From Spirochaetota bacterium (GTDB lineage Bacteria; Spirochaetota; UBA4802; UBA5550), in the NCBI GenBank assembly GCA_017999915.1, contig JAGNKX010000004.1, positions 1 through 64,000 of the forward strand: 64,000 nt of DNA, in the 5' to 3' direction. Position numbers and translations under genes: made by a program. Under the pieces are notes generated by a model. That model did not search any database. It worked only from the letters and a program-made list of their open reading frames with translations, and was not told the origin of the DNA. This document shows, in pieces, positions 53,189 through 62,560 of the stretch. How positions within the stretch are numbered: the stretch's first letter is position 1; the number at the start of each line of letters is the position of its first letter.

Positions 53189-54226
53189 ATGCAACATGAA
53201 ATAACCGCGCCCCTGGAGCTCATTGACGACAATGGCCATCTCGTGAAAGAGGGATGGGCGAGAAAACCGTACTGGCGGTATGACCGGAACAGGATCCAGG
53301 CCCCGTGGCACCGCATAAAGGAATGGGACTATTATGCCATACTGTCCCATGACAAGCAGTACGGGATAGGCCTCACCATCGCGGACCTGAGCTACCTGTC
53401 CCTGTGCGCGCTCTGCTGGCTTGATTTCAAAAATGATGTCTGCGTACAGTACGATTCCATGGGTCTGCTGACGCGGGGCAAAATAGGTTTCCCTTCATCA
53501 TCTGAAAGCGGCGACGTGGCGTTCCGTGACGCCAAGATCGACATGAAATACATTGTCAAGGACGGCGCCAGGAGGATTATCATCTCGGCGCCGAAATTTC
53601 AGCTTCCCGACGGCTCGCGGGACCTTTCGGCGGACATAACCCTTGCGCAGGATCCGGCCATGGACACCATGGTCATCGCCACGTCCTGGAAAGAAAACAG
53701 GAAGGCCTTTTATTACAACCAGAAGGTCAATTGCATGCCGGCCCACGGGACGGTGACCATCGGCAGCAAATCGTACTTCTTTTCCCCAAAAACTGATTTC
53801 GGCTGCCTGGACTGGGGGCGGGGCTACTGGACCTATCGTAACCGCTGGTACTGGGGATCGGCTTCAGGCCTCATAAAGGGCGTCCCCTTTGGATGGAACA
53901 TCGGCTACGGTTTCAGCGACAGGTCACCGGCATCCGAGAACATGCTGTTTTACAGGGGCGTGGCCCACAAGCTTCAGGATGTTGCTTTCCACATCGACGC
54001 AAAGGACTACATGAAGCCGTGGAGGTTTACGAGCAATGACGGCCGCTTTGAGCTTGATTTCAAGCCGCTCATGGACCGTTCCAGCTCCCTGAACCTTCTC
54101 GTAATGAAATCGATACAGCACCAGGTCTTCGGCCTGTTCAACGGCCAGGTCACCCTTGATGACGGCACCCGTCTCCAGGTGGAGAATTTTCTTGGCTTCG
54201 CGGAGGATGTGCTGAACTGGTGGTAG
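53189..54226 (+). CDS. DUF2804-family protein
   Basis: The start at MQHEITAPLEL (53189) has GGAGG 8 bases upstream; a longer frame from 53066 crosses the promoter. The 345 residues are beta-rich and Trp/Tyr-rich, with the family-like segments WARKPYWRYDR, LDWGRGYWTYRNRWYWGSASG and GWNIGYGFSD. I assign DUF2804 from these motifs. The fold is probably like the CrtC/lipocalin type, shared with the DUF7064-like gene at 41790, so both may act on hydrophobic ligands. No catalytic mechanism is established. It converges with the hydrolase at 54230, 3 bases apart. Confidence 0.72.
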   Translation: MQHEITAPLELIDDNGHLVKEGWARKPYWRYDRNRIQAPWHRIKEWDYYAILSHDKQYGIGLTIADLSYLSLCALCWLDFKNDVCVQYDSMGLLTRGKIGFPSSSESGDVAFRDAKIDMKYIVKDGARRIIISAPKFQLPDGSRDLSADITLAQDPAMDTMVIATSWKENRKAFYYNQKVNCMPAHGTVTIGSKSYFFSPKTDFGCLDWGRGYWTYRNRWYWGSASGLIKGVPFGWNIGYGFSDRSPASENMLFYRGVAHKLQDVAFHIDAKDYMKPWRFTSNDGRFELDFKPLMDRSSSLNLLVMKSIQHQVFGLFNGQVTLDDGTRLQVENFLGFAEDVLNWW

Positions 54227-54229
54227 TGT

Positions 54230-55087
54230 TCACTGCGATCCGAAAAACTCGGCAAGTATTGCCGTCACTTCGGCCGGTCGTTCCTGGGGTACCAGGTGCC
54301 CGGCTTCCCTGACGAGCCGGTATTGCCCCCGGGGGATTTTGCCTGCTATATCGGGAAGATTGATAAAGTTCCTGTTTTCGCTGACCTCTCCTTCTATAAC
54401 CAGGACGGGGCACCGTATGGTGCCGAGAACCGGCCACGGATCGAAATGGACGCTTCCCATGAAAAGCGAGGCTTCATGGCGGGGGTGGCAGGCCAGCACC
54501 AGGCCGCCGTGCTCTCCGCCGACCATGCCGTATTGGATGTACAGGTCCATCATTTCCTCGTCCCATTTTTCGAACATCTTTTTGGAGTGCAGATAGTTCT
54601 TGGCCTCCGTTTCATCATCCCACGCGTTGCGACGCTTGATTGACTTCGATGCCAGCGGATGCTGTTCCACGGTGAGTCCTGATTTGTAAATGAACTGCGG
54701 CAGGAATATCGGCTCTATGAGCGCAATTTTTTCAGCGTCGAGCCCTTCTGTAGTGTGGGCGATGGTGACGACGGTGGCGCCCATGCTGTGACCGACGAGG
54801 TAGGGCCGCTTGAGAGAGAGGGACCGGCATAGCTCCGAGAGGTCTTTGGCCAGGACAGCCCAGCTCAATCCGCCCTCTTCCGGGGCGCTTGTCCGATGAT
54901 CGCAGAAATATGGCGCGATTACCCGGTATTTCGATGAAAGCTCACGCGCTATGGGGTGCCAGAGCCAGGGCAAAAAGCCGGTGGCGTGGAGCATTACGAG
55001 GGGTGGGCCATCTCCTGGATACTGGAGATACTGCATATCGGTATCGCCGATCTGCAGAGTGATGACTTCGGGCCGGATATCCTTCAT
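54230..55087 (-). CDS. Alpha/beta-fold hydrolase
   Basis: A soluble serine hydrolase. The nucleophile elbow GHSMG, the oxyanion motif HATGF, an acid residue in VIEGEVSENR and the terminal His in REAGHLVPQERP are all in order. The start is set at MKDIRPEV (55087) because GAGG lies before it. The longer frame to 55210 overlaps the upstream gene on the same strand. The length (285) is normal. It lies 13 bases after the pyridoxamine-oxidase-like gene, so they form a small operon. The substrate is unknown. Confidence 0.88.
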   Translation of the reverse strand: MKDIRPEVITLQIGDTDMQYLQYPGDGPPLVMLHATGFLPWLWHPIARELSSKYRVIAPYFCDHRTSAPEEGGLSWAVLAKDLSELCRSLSLKRPYLVGHSMGATVVTIAHTTEGLDAEKIALIEPIFLPQFIYKSGLTVEQHPLASKSIKRRNAWDDETEAKNYLHSKKMFEKWDEEMMDLYIQYGMVGGEHGGLVLACHPRHEASLFMGSVHFDPWPVLGTIRCPVLVIEGEVSENRNFINLPDIAGKIPRGQYRLVREAGHLVPQERPAEVTAILAEFFGSQ

Positions 55088-55100
55088 CGTTTTGTCCGCC

Positions 55101-55481
55101 TCAACGGTCCCCTGTAAGGGGACGGGTCGATGTGACCCTGAAACGCACAAGGAACCGGTCCTTTTCCTCGCCGGCAGTATCGGTGCCATGCTTTTTTTTC
55201 CGCATCTCATCGATTAGGGGGCTGTTCTTTTCTTCGCCGATTTTTTCGATATAGAGCCTGATGCCCTTGTACCCTCCGCCGTCTTCCTTGAACAGGAAGG
55301 CAGCTTTCGGATTGCTCTGGACATTGCGGTGGCTCAATCGGTCGGCCATGATGAAGGCGACAGTTTCGCCGTCCAGGACATGGGGACGGGAGTACACCGC
55401 CAGGTCTACATTGCCGTCTGAGTCCGCCGTGGCCAGGATGCTAAGGCCGGTGGTTGTTTCAAAATAGTTTTTCAGGTCCAT
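55101..55481 (-). CDS. Pyridoxamine 5'-phosphate oxidase-like flavoprotein
   Basis: A small split-barrel protein (126 residues), starting MDLKNYFETTTGLSILATAD. The opening ILATADSDGNVDLAVYSRPH, the segment IMADRLSHRNVQSNPKAAFLF and IEKIGEE follow the PPOX-like family, which binds FMN, F420 or haem. Which cofactor is used cannot be told. GAGGAT precedes the ATG and a good promoter lies just upstream, so it is first in a two-gene operon with the alpha/beta hydrolase. Confidence 0.78.
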   Translation of the reverse strand: MDLKNYFETTTGLSILATADSDGNVDLAVYSRPHVLDGETVAFIMADRLSHRNVQSNPKAAFLFKEDGGGYKGIRLYIEKIGEEKNSPLIDEMRKKKHGTDTAGEEKDRFLVRFRVTSTRPLTGDR

Positions 55482-55503
55482 TGATTTATCCTCACGCCTG
55501 AGT

Positions 55504-55533
55504 AATATATCGCTTTCGACATGATGCTGTCAA
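55504..55533 (-). promoter_or_regulatory. Promoter of the PPOX-like/hydrolase operon
   Basis: On the minus strand, TTGACA (55528-55533), 18 bases, then TATATT (55504-55509). The start codon at 55481 is about 16 bases after the predicted transcription start. Confidence 0.6.
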
Positions 55534-55762
55534 TATAAAATAAGCCCCGGCAAGCTATGTGGCAGGTTATCGCAAGATTTTTTCGCGCCTTGCGATCTAT
55601 TACTATTTGACCGGGTGGATTTCTTTATGTCGATCGTGCCGCCGAAGAGATATACTTTTTGCGGCAGATAATATTTTTTTATTGATGTTTAATTATAGTG
55701 CTGATATGTTACAAACACGCGGTTTGGACCGTTATTATGAATGCGCGGCAAAGGGGGAATCC

Positions 55763-56476
55763 ATGAAAGAGATTTTTTCGATCGACAGCGCGATTTCATA
55801 CCAGGAAAGCAACTGGAAAACAAGGAAAAAGACCGTTGATATGACCGGCAGCAACGCCCTGCCGTTCCTGACGATATCCCGGGAATACGGGTGTCTCGGA
55901 TATCGCGTCGGCGTGGCTGTTGCGGACATATTCAACACCAAATACCATAACGAGCCCCGGTGGACGGTGTTTGACCGCGGGATTCTTGATCATCTCATGA
56001 AGGATATGAATATTTCCCGCAACCTCGCGGAGACCCTGACGGACAGGGCCCGTGATTCAATGGATTATTTTTTCAAGACAACCTTTGAAAAGTATCCTCC
56101 TGAAGCCCTTGTTTACAAGAAGCTCGTTGAAACGATAAGGATAATTGCCGCAAACGGTCATGCCGTCATCATAGGCCGGGTCGGCAATGTGATAACCCGG
56201 GACCTGCACCTCGGCTATCATGTGCGTCTCCTCGCGTCGAAGGAGAAAAAGATAGATAATATCACCGAGCAGTTTAAAGTGAGCAGGAACGAGGCAAAGG
56301 ATATACTGGCAAAAAAAGGCGAAGAGCGGGAGCAATTCATACTCAAACGGCTTACGGTTGACATGAACAATCCCTCCATATACAATCTGGTCATCAACAC
56401 GAGCGAATTATCCATTGAAGACACCGCATCATTGATACTCAAGGGCATGGAATGCTCCGGGATAATAAAGATCTGA
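55763..56476 (+). CDS. Cytidylate kinase-like protein
   Basis: The start is MKEIFSID (55763), with GGGGG upstream; the frame is open to 55559 but the sequence there is not protein-like. The product (237 residues) has the opening TISREYGCLGYRVGVAVAD typical of the cytidylate-kinase-like family. There the P-loop is a looser SREYGSGG, and here GSGG is GCLG. It also has AVIIGRVGNVITR and LLASKEKKIDNITEQF. The family is poorly characterised; nucleotide phosphorylation is likely but the divergent P-loop makes activity uncertain. The esterase gene follows by 29 bases. Confidence 0.8.
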   Translation: MKEIFSIDSAISYQESNWKTRKKTVDMTGSNALPFLTISREYGCLGYRVGVAVADIFNTKYHNEPRWTVFDRGILDHLMKDMNISRNLAETLTDRARDSMDYFFKTTFEKYPPEALVYKKLVETIRIIAANGHAVIIGRVGNVITRDLHLGYHVRLLASKEKKIDNITEQFKVSRNEAKDILAKKGEEREQFILKRLTVDMNNPSIYNLVINTSELSIEDTASLILKGMECSGIIKI

Positions 56477-56505
56477 ACATGGCCCGGGAATCATTCTTCC
56501 AATAA

Positions 56506-57456
56506 ATGAATCGATACAAAGATACTATAATCGCAGCGGCCATGGTGTCGGCGATGTTGATGATGCCCGTGCCGCAGCACGCCGACCCGGGCAATCCGGC
56601 CAGGAAAACGGTCGTCGCCGGTTCTATCAACAGGAGCTATCTGGTCTATCGGCCAGCCGGCATTCCCGCAGGCGGCAAGCCGCTTCCCCTCGTGATAGTG
56701 CTCCACGGCGCCAATGCCAGCGGCACGGTCATGAGCGATTATTCCGGTTTCAATGAGCTTGCTGAAAAGAACAATTTCATGGTTCTCTATCCCGATTCCC
56801 TTGGTCTTTTGTGGAACGATGGGCGCGTGGATATGGATTCCGTTTCCTTCAGAAGCGGCGTGGACGACGTCCAGTTCATTTTCCAGGTGGTGGACGCGAT
56901 GGTTGCCGATTCCCAGGTCGATCCTGCCCGCGTATACGTTGCGGGTTTTTCCAATGGGGGCATGATGGCCTTACGGATCGGCATAGCTGTCCCGGAGAAG
57001 GTGGCGGCAGTGGCCTGTATCTCCGGGCTTTTGCCGAAGCATCTGTCTCTGGTGAGACCGGGAAAAGAAGTGCCTCTTCTCATGATGCACGGCACCGAAG
57101 ACAGGATCGTTCCCTGGAGCGGCGGCATCCTCATGAATGGCAATAGAAAGCACGGTGAAGTGCTCTCAGTCCTTGACACGTTATCATTCTGGGCCAGGAA
57201 AAACGGCTGCTCCGCGCAGGTATCGGTTAAGATACTTCCTGACCGGGATACCAGGGACGGTACGGTGGGCTTCCTGATAAATTATGCCTGCGCAGGACAG
57301 GGTAACGAGGTCTCGCTCATTTCCATACAGGGAGGGGGCCATACGTGGCCAGGAGTCGTAAAATCGTCGCCGGACTCCATTGACGGAAAGACCAGCAATG
57401 ATTTCAGCGCCACGAAGTACATCTGGGATTTCTTCTCCCGGCACCAGAGGCATTGA
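56506..57456 (+). CDS. Secreted esterase of the PHB-depolymerase/feruloyl-esterase type
   Basis: A signal peptide (about 1-27, MNRYKDTIIAAAMVSAMLMM) exports it. The fold is an alpha/beta hydrolase of the LpqC/PHB-depolymerase-like group: oxyanion strand LVIVLHGANASG, nucleophile elbow AGFSNGGMMA, acid in MHGTEDRIVPW, and His in GGGHTWPG, a pattern specific to this group. 316 residues is typical. No clear ribosome site precedes the ATG. It converges with the epimerase gene, 21 bases apart. It could cleave polyester or esterified plant phenolics outside the cell; the real substrate is unknown. Confidence 0.87.
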   Translation: MNRYKDTIIAAAMVSAMLMMPVPQHADPGNPARKTVVAGSINRSYLVYRPAGIPAGGKPLPLVIVLHGANASGTVMSDYSGFNELAEKNNFMVLYPDSLGLLWNDGRVDMDSVSFRSGVDDVQFIFQVVDAMVADSQVDPARVYVAGFSNGGMMALRIGIAVPEKVAAVACISGLLPKHLSLVRPGKEVPLLMMHGTEDRIVPWSGGILMNGNRKHGEVLSVLDTLSFWARKNGCSAQVSVKILPDRDTRDGTVGFLINYACAGQGNEVSLISIQGGGHTWPGVVKSSPDSIDGKTSNDFSATKYIWDFFSRHQRH

Positions 57457-57477
57457 TGCCCCCCATGACCGGATCGG

Positions 57478-58470
57478 TCAGCGGCATTCAGCCTTGAGCA
57501 TCCCCTGGCTCCTGAACCAATCCAGCGTATCCCGTATGGTTTCTTCGATCGGCCTGGGCCGATAGCCCAGTTCCCTTGTCGCCTTTTCGTGCGAAATATA
57601 GCGGTGCCGCTGCAGTGTTTTAATGGCGATGGGCGTAAACTTGGGAGATACGTTGCGGACCTTCGCCACGGCAAGGACGCAGTACGCGGGCAGGGTGCAC
57701 ATCCAGGCGGGTGTCGCGAAACGAGGCGTCTTTTTGCAGTACATGTCCGAGATGATCCTGGCGATGTCGCACACGTGGTACCAGTGGCCGCTCGCGAGGT
57801 AGTTTTGCCCGGCCTTTCCTTTTTTTTCCGCGGCGAGGGCGCAGGCTATGACGTCCCGTGAATCAACCCAGTTGTAGCCTCCATCGATAAGGGCGGGGTA
57901 CTTGCAGTGGTATATGTCGAGCAGGACCTCTCCCATGCGTGAGGGCTTGAAATCGAACGGGCCGAGCACCGCCGTGGGATTGATGACGACCGTGTGCAAT
58001 CCCCGATCGACGGATTTAAGGGCCTCAAGCTGGCCCATGGCCTTTGACCTATCATAGGGAAACTGTTCTTGGCCGAGGGCGAGGGCCCTTGTTTCATTGA
58101 TCTCCTCGTCGTAGGGATCGGAGGAATAGGCATGGATGGAGCTGAAATGGATAAGGCGTTTGACCTTGTTGCGGAGGCAAGCCTCGACGATATTGCGGAC
58201 ACCGCCGACGTTTATCTTTTCAACGGCGCCGCCTTCGGAACCTACTATTGATATTTTCGCCGCGGCGTGAAAAACGGTGCTGACGCCCTTCGTCAGTTTC
58301 ATCAGGGAATCGAGGTCCAATACGTCGCCGTCAATGGTCTCGACATCAAGGCCGTTAATTCCCCGAAGGTCTTTGCGCACCAGGACCCGGACCGATCTTT
58401 TCTGGTCGAGGACGGCGCGTACAAGGCCCGCGCCGACGTGACCGGTTGAGCCGGTAATTGCCACATCCAT
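57478..58470 (-). CDS. NAD-dependent epimerase/dehydratase (extended SDR)
   Basis: An extended short-chain dehydrogenase. The N-terminal cofactor motif is TGSTGHVG (6-13). HAAAKISIVG and the catalytic pair YDRSK (Tyr and Lys at +4) follow, with Ser in HFSSIHAYSS. The profile looks like the dihydroflavonol reductase/3-beta-hydroxysteroid dehydrogenase-like group. 330 residues, with a hydrophobic segment near 255-270. GAGGAGAG lies upstream of the ATG. It stands alone on the minus strand. The substrate cannot be named; a lipid or terpenoid ketone/alcohol would fit. Confidence 0.88.
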   Translation of the reverse strand: MDVAITGSTGHVGAGLVRAVLDQKRSVRVLVRKDLRGINGLDVETIDGDVLDLDSLMKLTKGVSTVFHAAAKISIVGSEGGAVEKINVGGVRNIVEACLRNKVKRLIHFSSIHAYSSDPYDEEINETRALALGQEQFPYDRSKAMGQLEALKSVDRGLHTVVINPTAVLGPFDFKPSRMGEVLLDIYHCKYPALIDGGYNWVDSRDVIACALAAEKKGKAGQNYLASGHWYHVCDIARIISDMYCKKTPRFATPAWMCTLPAYCVLAVAKVRNVSPKFTPIAIKTLQRHRYISHEKATRELGYRPRPIEETIRDTLDWFRSQGMLKAECR

Positions 58471-58581
58471 ACTATCTCTCCTCGTGATTGCCGCAGCAAG
58501 TAAATTGGAATCGTTCAGCTGGAAACATGAGGGTAACTATTTGAATGGGGAGATAAAAATCAAGTTAAAAAAGCAGCCCGC

Positions 58582-60759
58582 TCACTCGGTTTTGAGGATC
58601 GAGAGCAGGTCCATGATCTTTTTGGAATAACCGGTCAAGCTCTCGATTATTTGCACGAACTGGTTCATGCTCTGTGCCGTTTTCTGGACCGCTTCATTCA
58701 TCTGGTCGATTGCCCCGAGGACTTCCTTGGCGGTGTGGAGCTGCTCGTCCGAGGCAACCGCGTTTTCATTAGAAAGCTCGGTGAGGGCGCTCACCTCCTG
58801 GAATATGTTCTGCGCGGTTTCCATGAAGGATTTTGAATTATAGGCGATGCTCACGATGATGTCGGAAGTATTGCGGACGGATAAGATCATCTTCTGGATC
58901 GAATCGGAGATATTGGATATAAAGGTTATGCCCTCACGTACTTTCTGGTTGCTCTCGTTGACGAGCCGCTCGATTTCCCTGGCCTCCGAATTTGTCTTGT
59001 CCGCGAGCTTGCCAACCTCGTCGGCCACGACGGCGAAGCCCCTGCCGGCGTCGCCGGCCCGGGCGGCCTCGATGGACGCATTAAGGGAAAGGAGATTGAT
59101 CTGGTCCGAGATGTCCTGTATGACCGACAGGGTTTCGGCGACCTTGCCGGAGCTGTCCCCGATGGCGCGTATGCCGTCGACCGTGGTTTTCAGCTTCTGT
59201 TCGATATCAGTGACGCTGGCGTAGGATGCCTCGGCGATTTCCTCTGCTTCCTCTGTCTTGAGGGAGATCTGTTTCATCGATTCGACAAATTGCTGGATTA
59301 CTTTGAAAACATTCTGGGTTTTGTTGAATTGTTTTCTAATGTTCTCTGATATAAGCTCTATGGATGAGGATATTTCCTCCACCGAGGCGGAGAATTCTTC
59401 AATGGTGCTGGCCTGGATGCGGGAATCGTCCGAAATGATCTGGCTGGTGGAGGAAACCGTGCCTGCCATCTTGTTCAGGTCATCGGCGGTGCCCTTCAGG
59501 TTCAGCGAGAGCCCCCTGAAAATATAGGCGAGGTTTTCAATGGCCTTTACCATGTCGCTCATTTCATCGCCGATGCCGTGGGACCCTGATAGCCTGGTTT
59601 CGGTCAATATGCCCTGGGAGAGCTTGATAACAAAGGACGATGAATCTTCGAGGATCTTGAATTTACGCGTCGCCATGCTCAGGGAGAATACGGTAATGCC
59701 GATGACAAAGGCGATGCCTATGAGGACCATGAACATGGCCAGGTTGTTGGTGGGGCTGAAAAACGAGTGTGACACCTCGCCGGTGATGATGTACAGAGCC
59801 GTGTCCGGTATATGGGAGTAGAATGAATAGAATATCTGCTTATTGTAAAATATATCGCATAAACCTTCTTTGCCGGATAAAAGTTTTTTAACATTTTCGG
59901 TAAAATGGTCGGTGTTTTTCCAATTCTTTTCTATATCGGTGAGGGCGCTTTTTCCTATGGTATCCTTGAAACTCGAATCTACAATGGTTCCCGATTCATT
60001 CATTATGAAAAAGAAATCTTTGATGAGGATATTCCCCTCTTTGAGTTTCTCCGTAAAATAAGCTGTTTTATCTTCCCCGGGTTGTTTTAAATATGCCTCA
60101 TCAAGGCTTACTATTTTAAGTTTATAGCTGTTAAACAAGTTTTGCTGCTGCGCCGGTTGAAACAACCCCCACGCTGTTTTATAAGCATAAAGGGAAAAAA
60201 TGATAAGCAGGGCTAGAACCATATTCATGATCGGCAGAACGATCTTATGCTTAAGCTTGATTCGCTTGAATTGTGTCTTGTAGCTTGAGAGGACAAGAAC
60301 GATGACAGGATATAAATAAACATAATAGAGGTTGCCGGTGATGATGCCTATTCCCAGGAGACAGAAATTGCCTATGGCTATGCTTCCCATGGCAGCCGGA
60401 ACACCCATGATGTATTGAACGATCATGTAGAGGGTGGGAGCGAACACGAAGATGACCATGGCCATGACATAGAGCTTTGTCGTGTAATTCTGCATCCTTT
60501 TGGCAGTTACGTCATCGATGGCGGCGTTTTCATCATTCGTGGAAAAAGCCGATCTGAATCTCAGCATCAGGATAAGGTTCGTCGTAATTGTAACCGTCAT
60601 TACGCCGATGAATATGCCGATGGCGGTAAATCCCACTGTCTTGAATTTTGCGCTTTCGGCAAGGTACATGGTTACGCCTATTGCCGCAGCTTCGCAAAGG
60701 GCCGTGATTATCAGGTGCATGACAATTAATTTTGGGAAGGCTTTTTTTCTGTCAAACAT
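58582..60759 (-). CDS. Methyl-accepting chemotaxis protein, multi-helix sensor
   Basis: A membrane chemoreceptor that signals via CheA/CheW. About six N-terminal helices (residues 15-205) form an unusual membrane sensor. A ~135-residue extracytoplasmic domain (about 210-345) resembling a dCache/PAS fold, one helix (about 345-365) and a HAMP-like linker come next. The methyl-accepting helices contain the conserved hairpin [20 protein letters not shown] followed by [14 protein letters not shown]. The start is taken at MFDRKKAF (60759); an in-frame TTG at 60780 is less likely. Neither has a ribosome site. A TATAAT-like sequence lies only 3 bases before the ATG. The ligand is unknown. Confidence 0.88.
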   Translation of the reverse strand: MFDRKKAFPKLIVMHLIITALCEAAAIGVTMYLAESAKFKTVGFTAIGIFIGVMTVTITTNLILMLRFRSAFSTNDENAAIDDVTAKRMQNYTTKLYVMAMVIFVFAPTLYMIVQYIMGVPAAMGSIAIGNFCLLGIGIITGNLYYVYLYPVIVLVLSSYKTQFKRIKLKHKIVLPIMNMVLALLIIFSLYAYKTAWGLFQPAQQQNLFNSYKLKIVSLDEAYLKQPGEDKTAYFTEKLKEGNILIKDFFFIMNESGTIVDSSFKDTIGKSALTDIEKNWKNTDHFTENVKKLLSGKEGLCDIFYNKQIFYSFYSHIPDTALYIITGEVSHSFFSPTNNLAMFMVLIGIAFVIGITVFSLSMATRKFKILEDSSSFVIKLSQGILTETRLSGSHGIGDEMSDMVKAIENLAYIFRGLSLNLKGTADDLNKMAGTVSSTSQIISDDSRIQASTIEEFSASVEEISSSIELISENIRKQFNKTQNVFKVIQQFVESMKQISLKTEEAEEIAEASYASVTDIEQKLKTTVDGIRAIGDSSGKVAETLSVIQDISDQINLLSLNASIEAARAGDAGRGFAVVADEVGKLADKTNSEAREIERLVNESNQKVREGITFISNISDSIQKMILSVRNTSDIIVSIAYNSKSFMETAQNIFQEVSALTELSNENAVASDEQLHTAKEVLGAIDQMNEAVQKTAQSMNQFVQIIESLTGYSKKIMDLLSILKTE

Positions 60760-61530
60760 GCTATTATACCGGTAACGCAAAAATTTAATGGGAATTTTTT
60801 ATATTCACAATATTGAGCAACCATGTCAAGCATAAACATTCGTTTGAACATAAATTAATTGGATGACCAATCAAAAATACTGTATCCAATTGATTTTGCT
60901 AACCAGCGGTTACAGATGATATCGTTACCTGTCGTATTGTGTAGCCGATCGAAGTAATGTCCCTTCTGAATACATCTGTCCTATTCTATCATTCAATCAG
61001 ACCTGCGATCAGCATCACCGGCATTCAGGGATCGGATGGCGTCCCAACAATGCCTGGGAATTGATTTTTTGCGCACAACAAGTCGAGATATTCTCCTGAA
61101 TTATCCGAGCGCAGTGATGGCACGCTTAATTGCCATGTAAAAATGCTGTGCATTATTGCATTGATTTATTTTCTATGAATGTTTCAGGTTGTGTGGGGTG
61201 TTGTTGAAGGCGGTCATATTAAGTGGATGAAATATGATTGGAATGTCTATCCATAAGAAATTGTATTTCCATAACTACCTTAAAGGTCATTGAATGGTGG
61301 TTGATAAATTAAACGTACGTTAAATTTATTAGTGTATATAAATCTACAACAACAATTAAAAAATCAGTATCTGGAAGACGAGAGCTTAATAATATGATGT
61401 TTTTATGCCATTATAAGATGACTTTTTATATCGATGCGTAATTATTTGCTGTATTGGTAAAAAATTACTTGCAAATCATGGGATGAAAAAATCTATCATT
61501 ACCTGAATTTTTAATATTGGAGGAGCGGCC
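60760..61530. other. 770-base AT-rich intergenic region before the cysteine operon
   Basis: No gene, tRNA or known riboswitch found on either strand. The notable feature is a near-perfect 26-base palindrome at 61304-61329. The rest is mainly A/T-rich with short runs. It is the longest non-coding stretch in the window. Confidence 0.5.
61304..61329. promoter_or_regulatory. 26-base palindromic operator candidate
   Basis: The core AACGTACGTT (61312-61321) is perfect. The symmetry continues outward for eight more positions each side with a single mismatch (A/A at 61311/61322). It lies about 200 bases upstream of cysM, so it is a likely binding site for a dimeric regulator of that operon. Confidence 0.6.
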
Positions 61531-62448
61531 ATTAGCGTTTTAGATGCAATAGGCAACACCCCGATGGTTGAAATGACCAGGATTTGGTCTCCCAAAGATA
61601 CGGGCATAAGAATACTGGCGAAGCTCGAAGGGTCCAATCCCGGCGGCTCGGTGAAAGACCGGCCCGCTTATTATATGATAAAAAAGGGGGTCGAATCGGG
61701 AGAGCTCACAAAGGATAAGATTATCCTGGAGCCCACCTCGGGTAATACCGGCATCGGCATGGCGATGATCGCGTCCGCCATGGGGTACCGGATCAAGCTC
61801 ACCATGCCTGCCTGTGTCAGCGAGGAACGCCGCTCCATACTTATCGCCATGGGAGCCGAGCTGGAGCTAACCCCCGGGTGCGACAAGACGGACGGCGCCA
61901 TAACAAGGGCCCACCATATCATAGAACATTTTCACGAACAGTATTTTATGCCGAACCAGTTCGGAAATCCCGCAAACTGGCTGGCCCATTACGAGACTAC
62001 GGCGCCGGAGATCGTCAGGGACACCAAGGGAGAGGTGGACGCCTTCGTTGCCGGCATGGGGACGACCGGCACCCTCATGGGATGCTCGCGATATTTCAGG
62101 GAGCGCAATCCCCGCACGAAGGTCGTGGGCGTTGAACCGACACTGAATCATCGGATCCAGGGACTCAAGAACATGAATGAATCGATCATTCCCGCCATAT
62201 ATGACCCGAAGCTCCTTGATGTGAAACTGGAATGCACCGACGATGACGCCTTTGACACTACGAGAAACCTGGCGCTCATGGAGGGCCTTTTCTGCGGCAT
62301 GTCAAGCGGCGCCGCCATGTGGGGCGCCATGACGGTGGCAAAAGACATGCCCCGTGGTTCCACCATCGTGGTTCTCTTCCCGGATCGCGGAGACAGGTAC
62401 CTCTCGACGGAAGTGTTCAGGTCGGTGTGCGCCATCTGCCCGCCCTGA
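61531..62448 (+). CDS. cysM: Cysteine synthase (O-acetylserine sulfhydrylase, CysM-like), apparent ATT start
   Basis: A PLP enzyme that makes cysteine from O-acetylserine and sulfide. The PLP Lys is in NPGGSVKDRPA (K42), the phosphate/substrate loop is TSGNTG (69-74), and GTTGTL and DRGDRYLSTEVF are CysM-like features. The first ATG (61564) would start inside the conserved IGNTPxV motif and lacks a ribosome site. ATT at 61531 has GGAGGA 6 bases upstream, and the translation from there, [M]SVLDAIGNTPMVEM, matches the N-terminus of CysM proteins (MSTLEQTIGNTPLV in E. coli). TGA at 61504 ends the frame upstream with no other start. I annotate the ATT start; with it the length is 305. Confidence 0.9.
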   Translation: MSVLDAIGNTPMVEMTRIWSPKDTGIRILAKLEGSNPGGSVKDRPAYYMIKKGVESGELTKDKIILEPTSGNTGIGMAMIASAMGYRIKLTMPACVSEERRSILIAMGAELELTPGCDKTDGAITRAHHIIEHFHEQYFMPNQFGNPANWLAHYETTAPEIVRDTKGEVDAFVAGMGTTGTLMGCSRYFRERNPRTKVVGVEPTLNHRIQGLKNMNESIIPAIYDPKLLDVKLECTDDDAFDTTRNLALMEGLFCGMSSGAAMWGAMTVAKDMPRGSTIVVLFPDRGDRYLSTEVFRSVCAICPP

Positions 62449-62560
62449 TAGGGCTCTCTCGCCGACGCCGCATCCCGAATCTCACCCGCGCCTGAACTGC
62501 TTGACATTAATAGCGGCCTGATCGATGTTTATTCATCCTATGCGATATCCGGAGGCTGAT

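Noticed and set aside
55559-55762. Upstream extension of the cytidylate-kinase-like gene
   Set aside because: The peptide is not family-like and GGGGG with ATG at 55763 is better placed.
60757-60768. Leaderless promoter for the chemotaxis receptor
   Set aside because: TATAAT lies 3 bases before the ATG, which would put the transcript start inside codon 1; there is no good -35 box.
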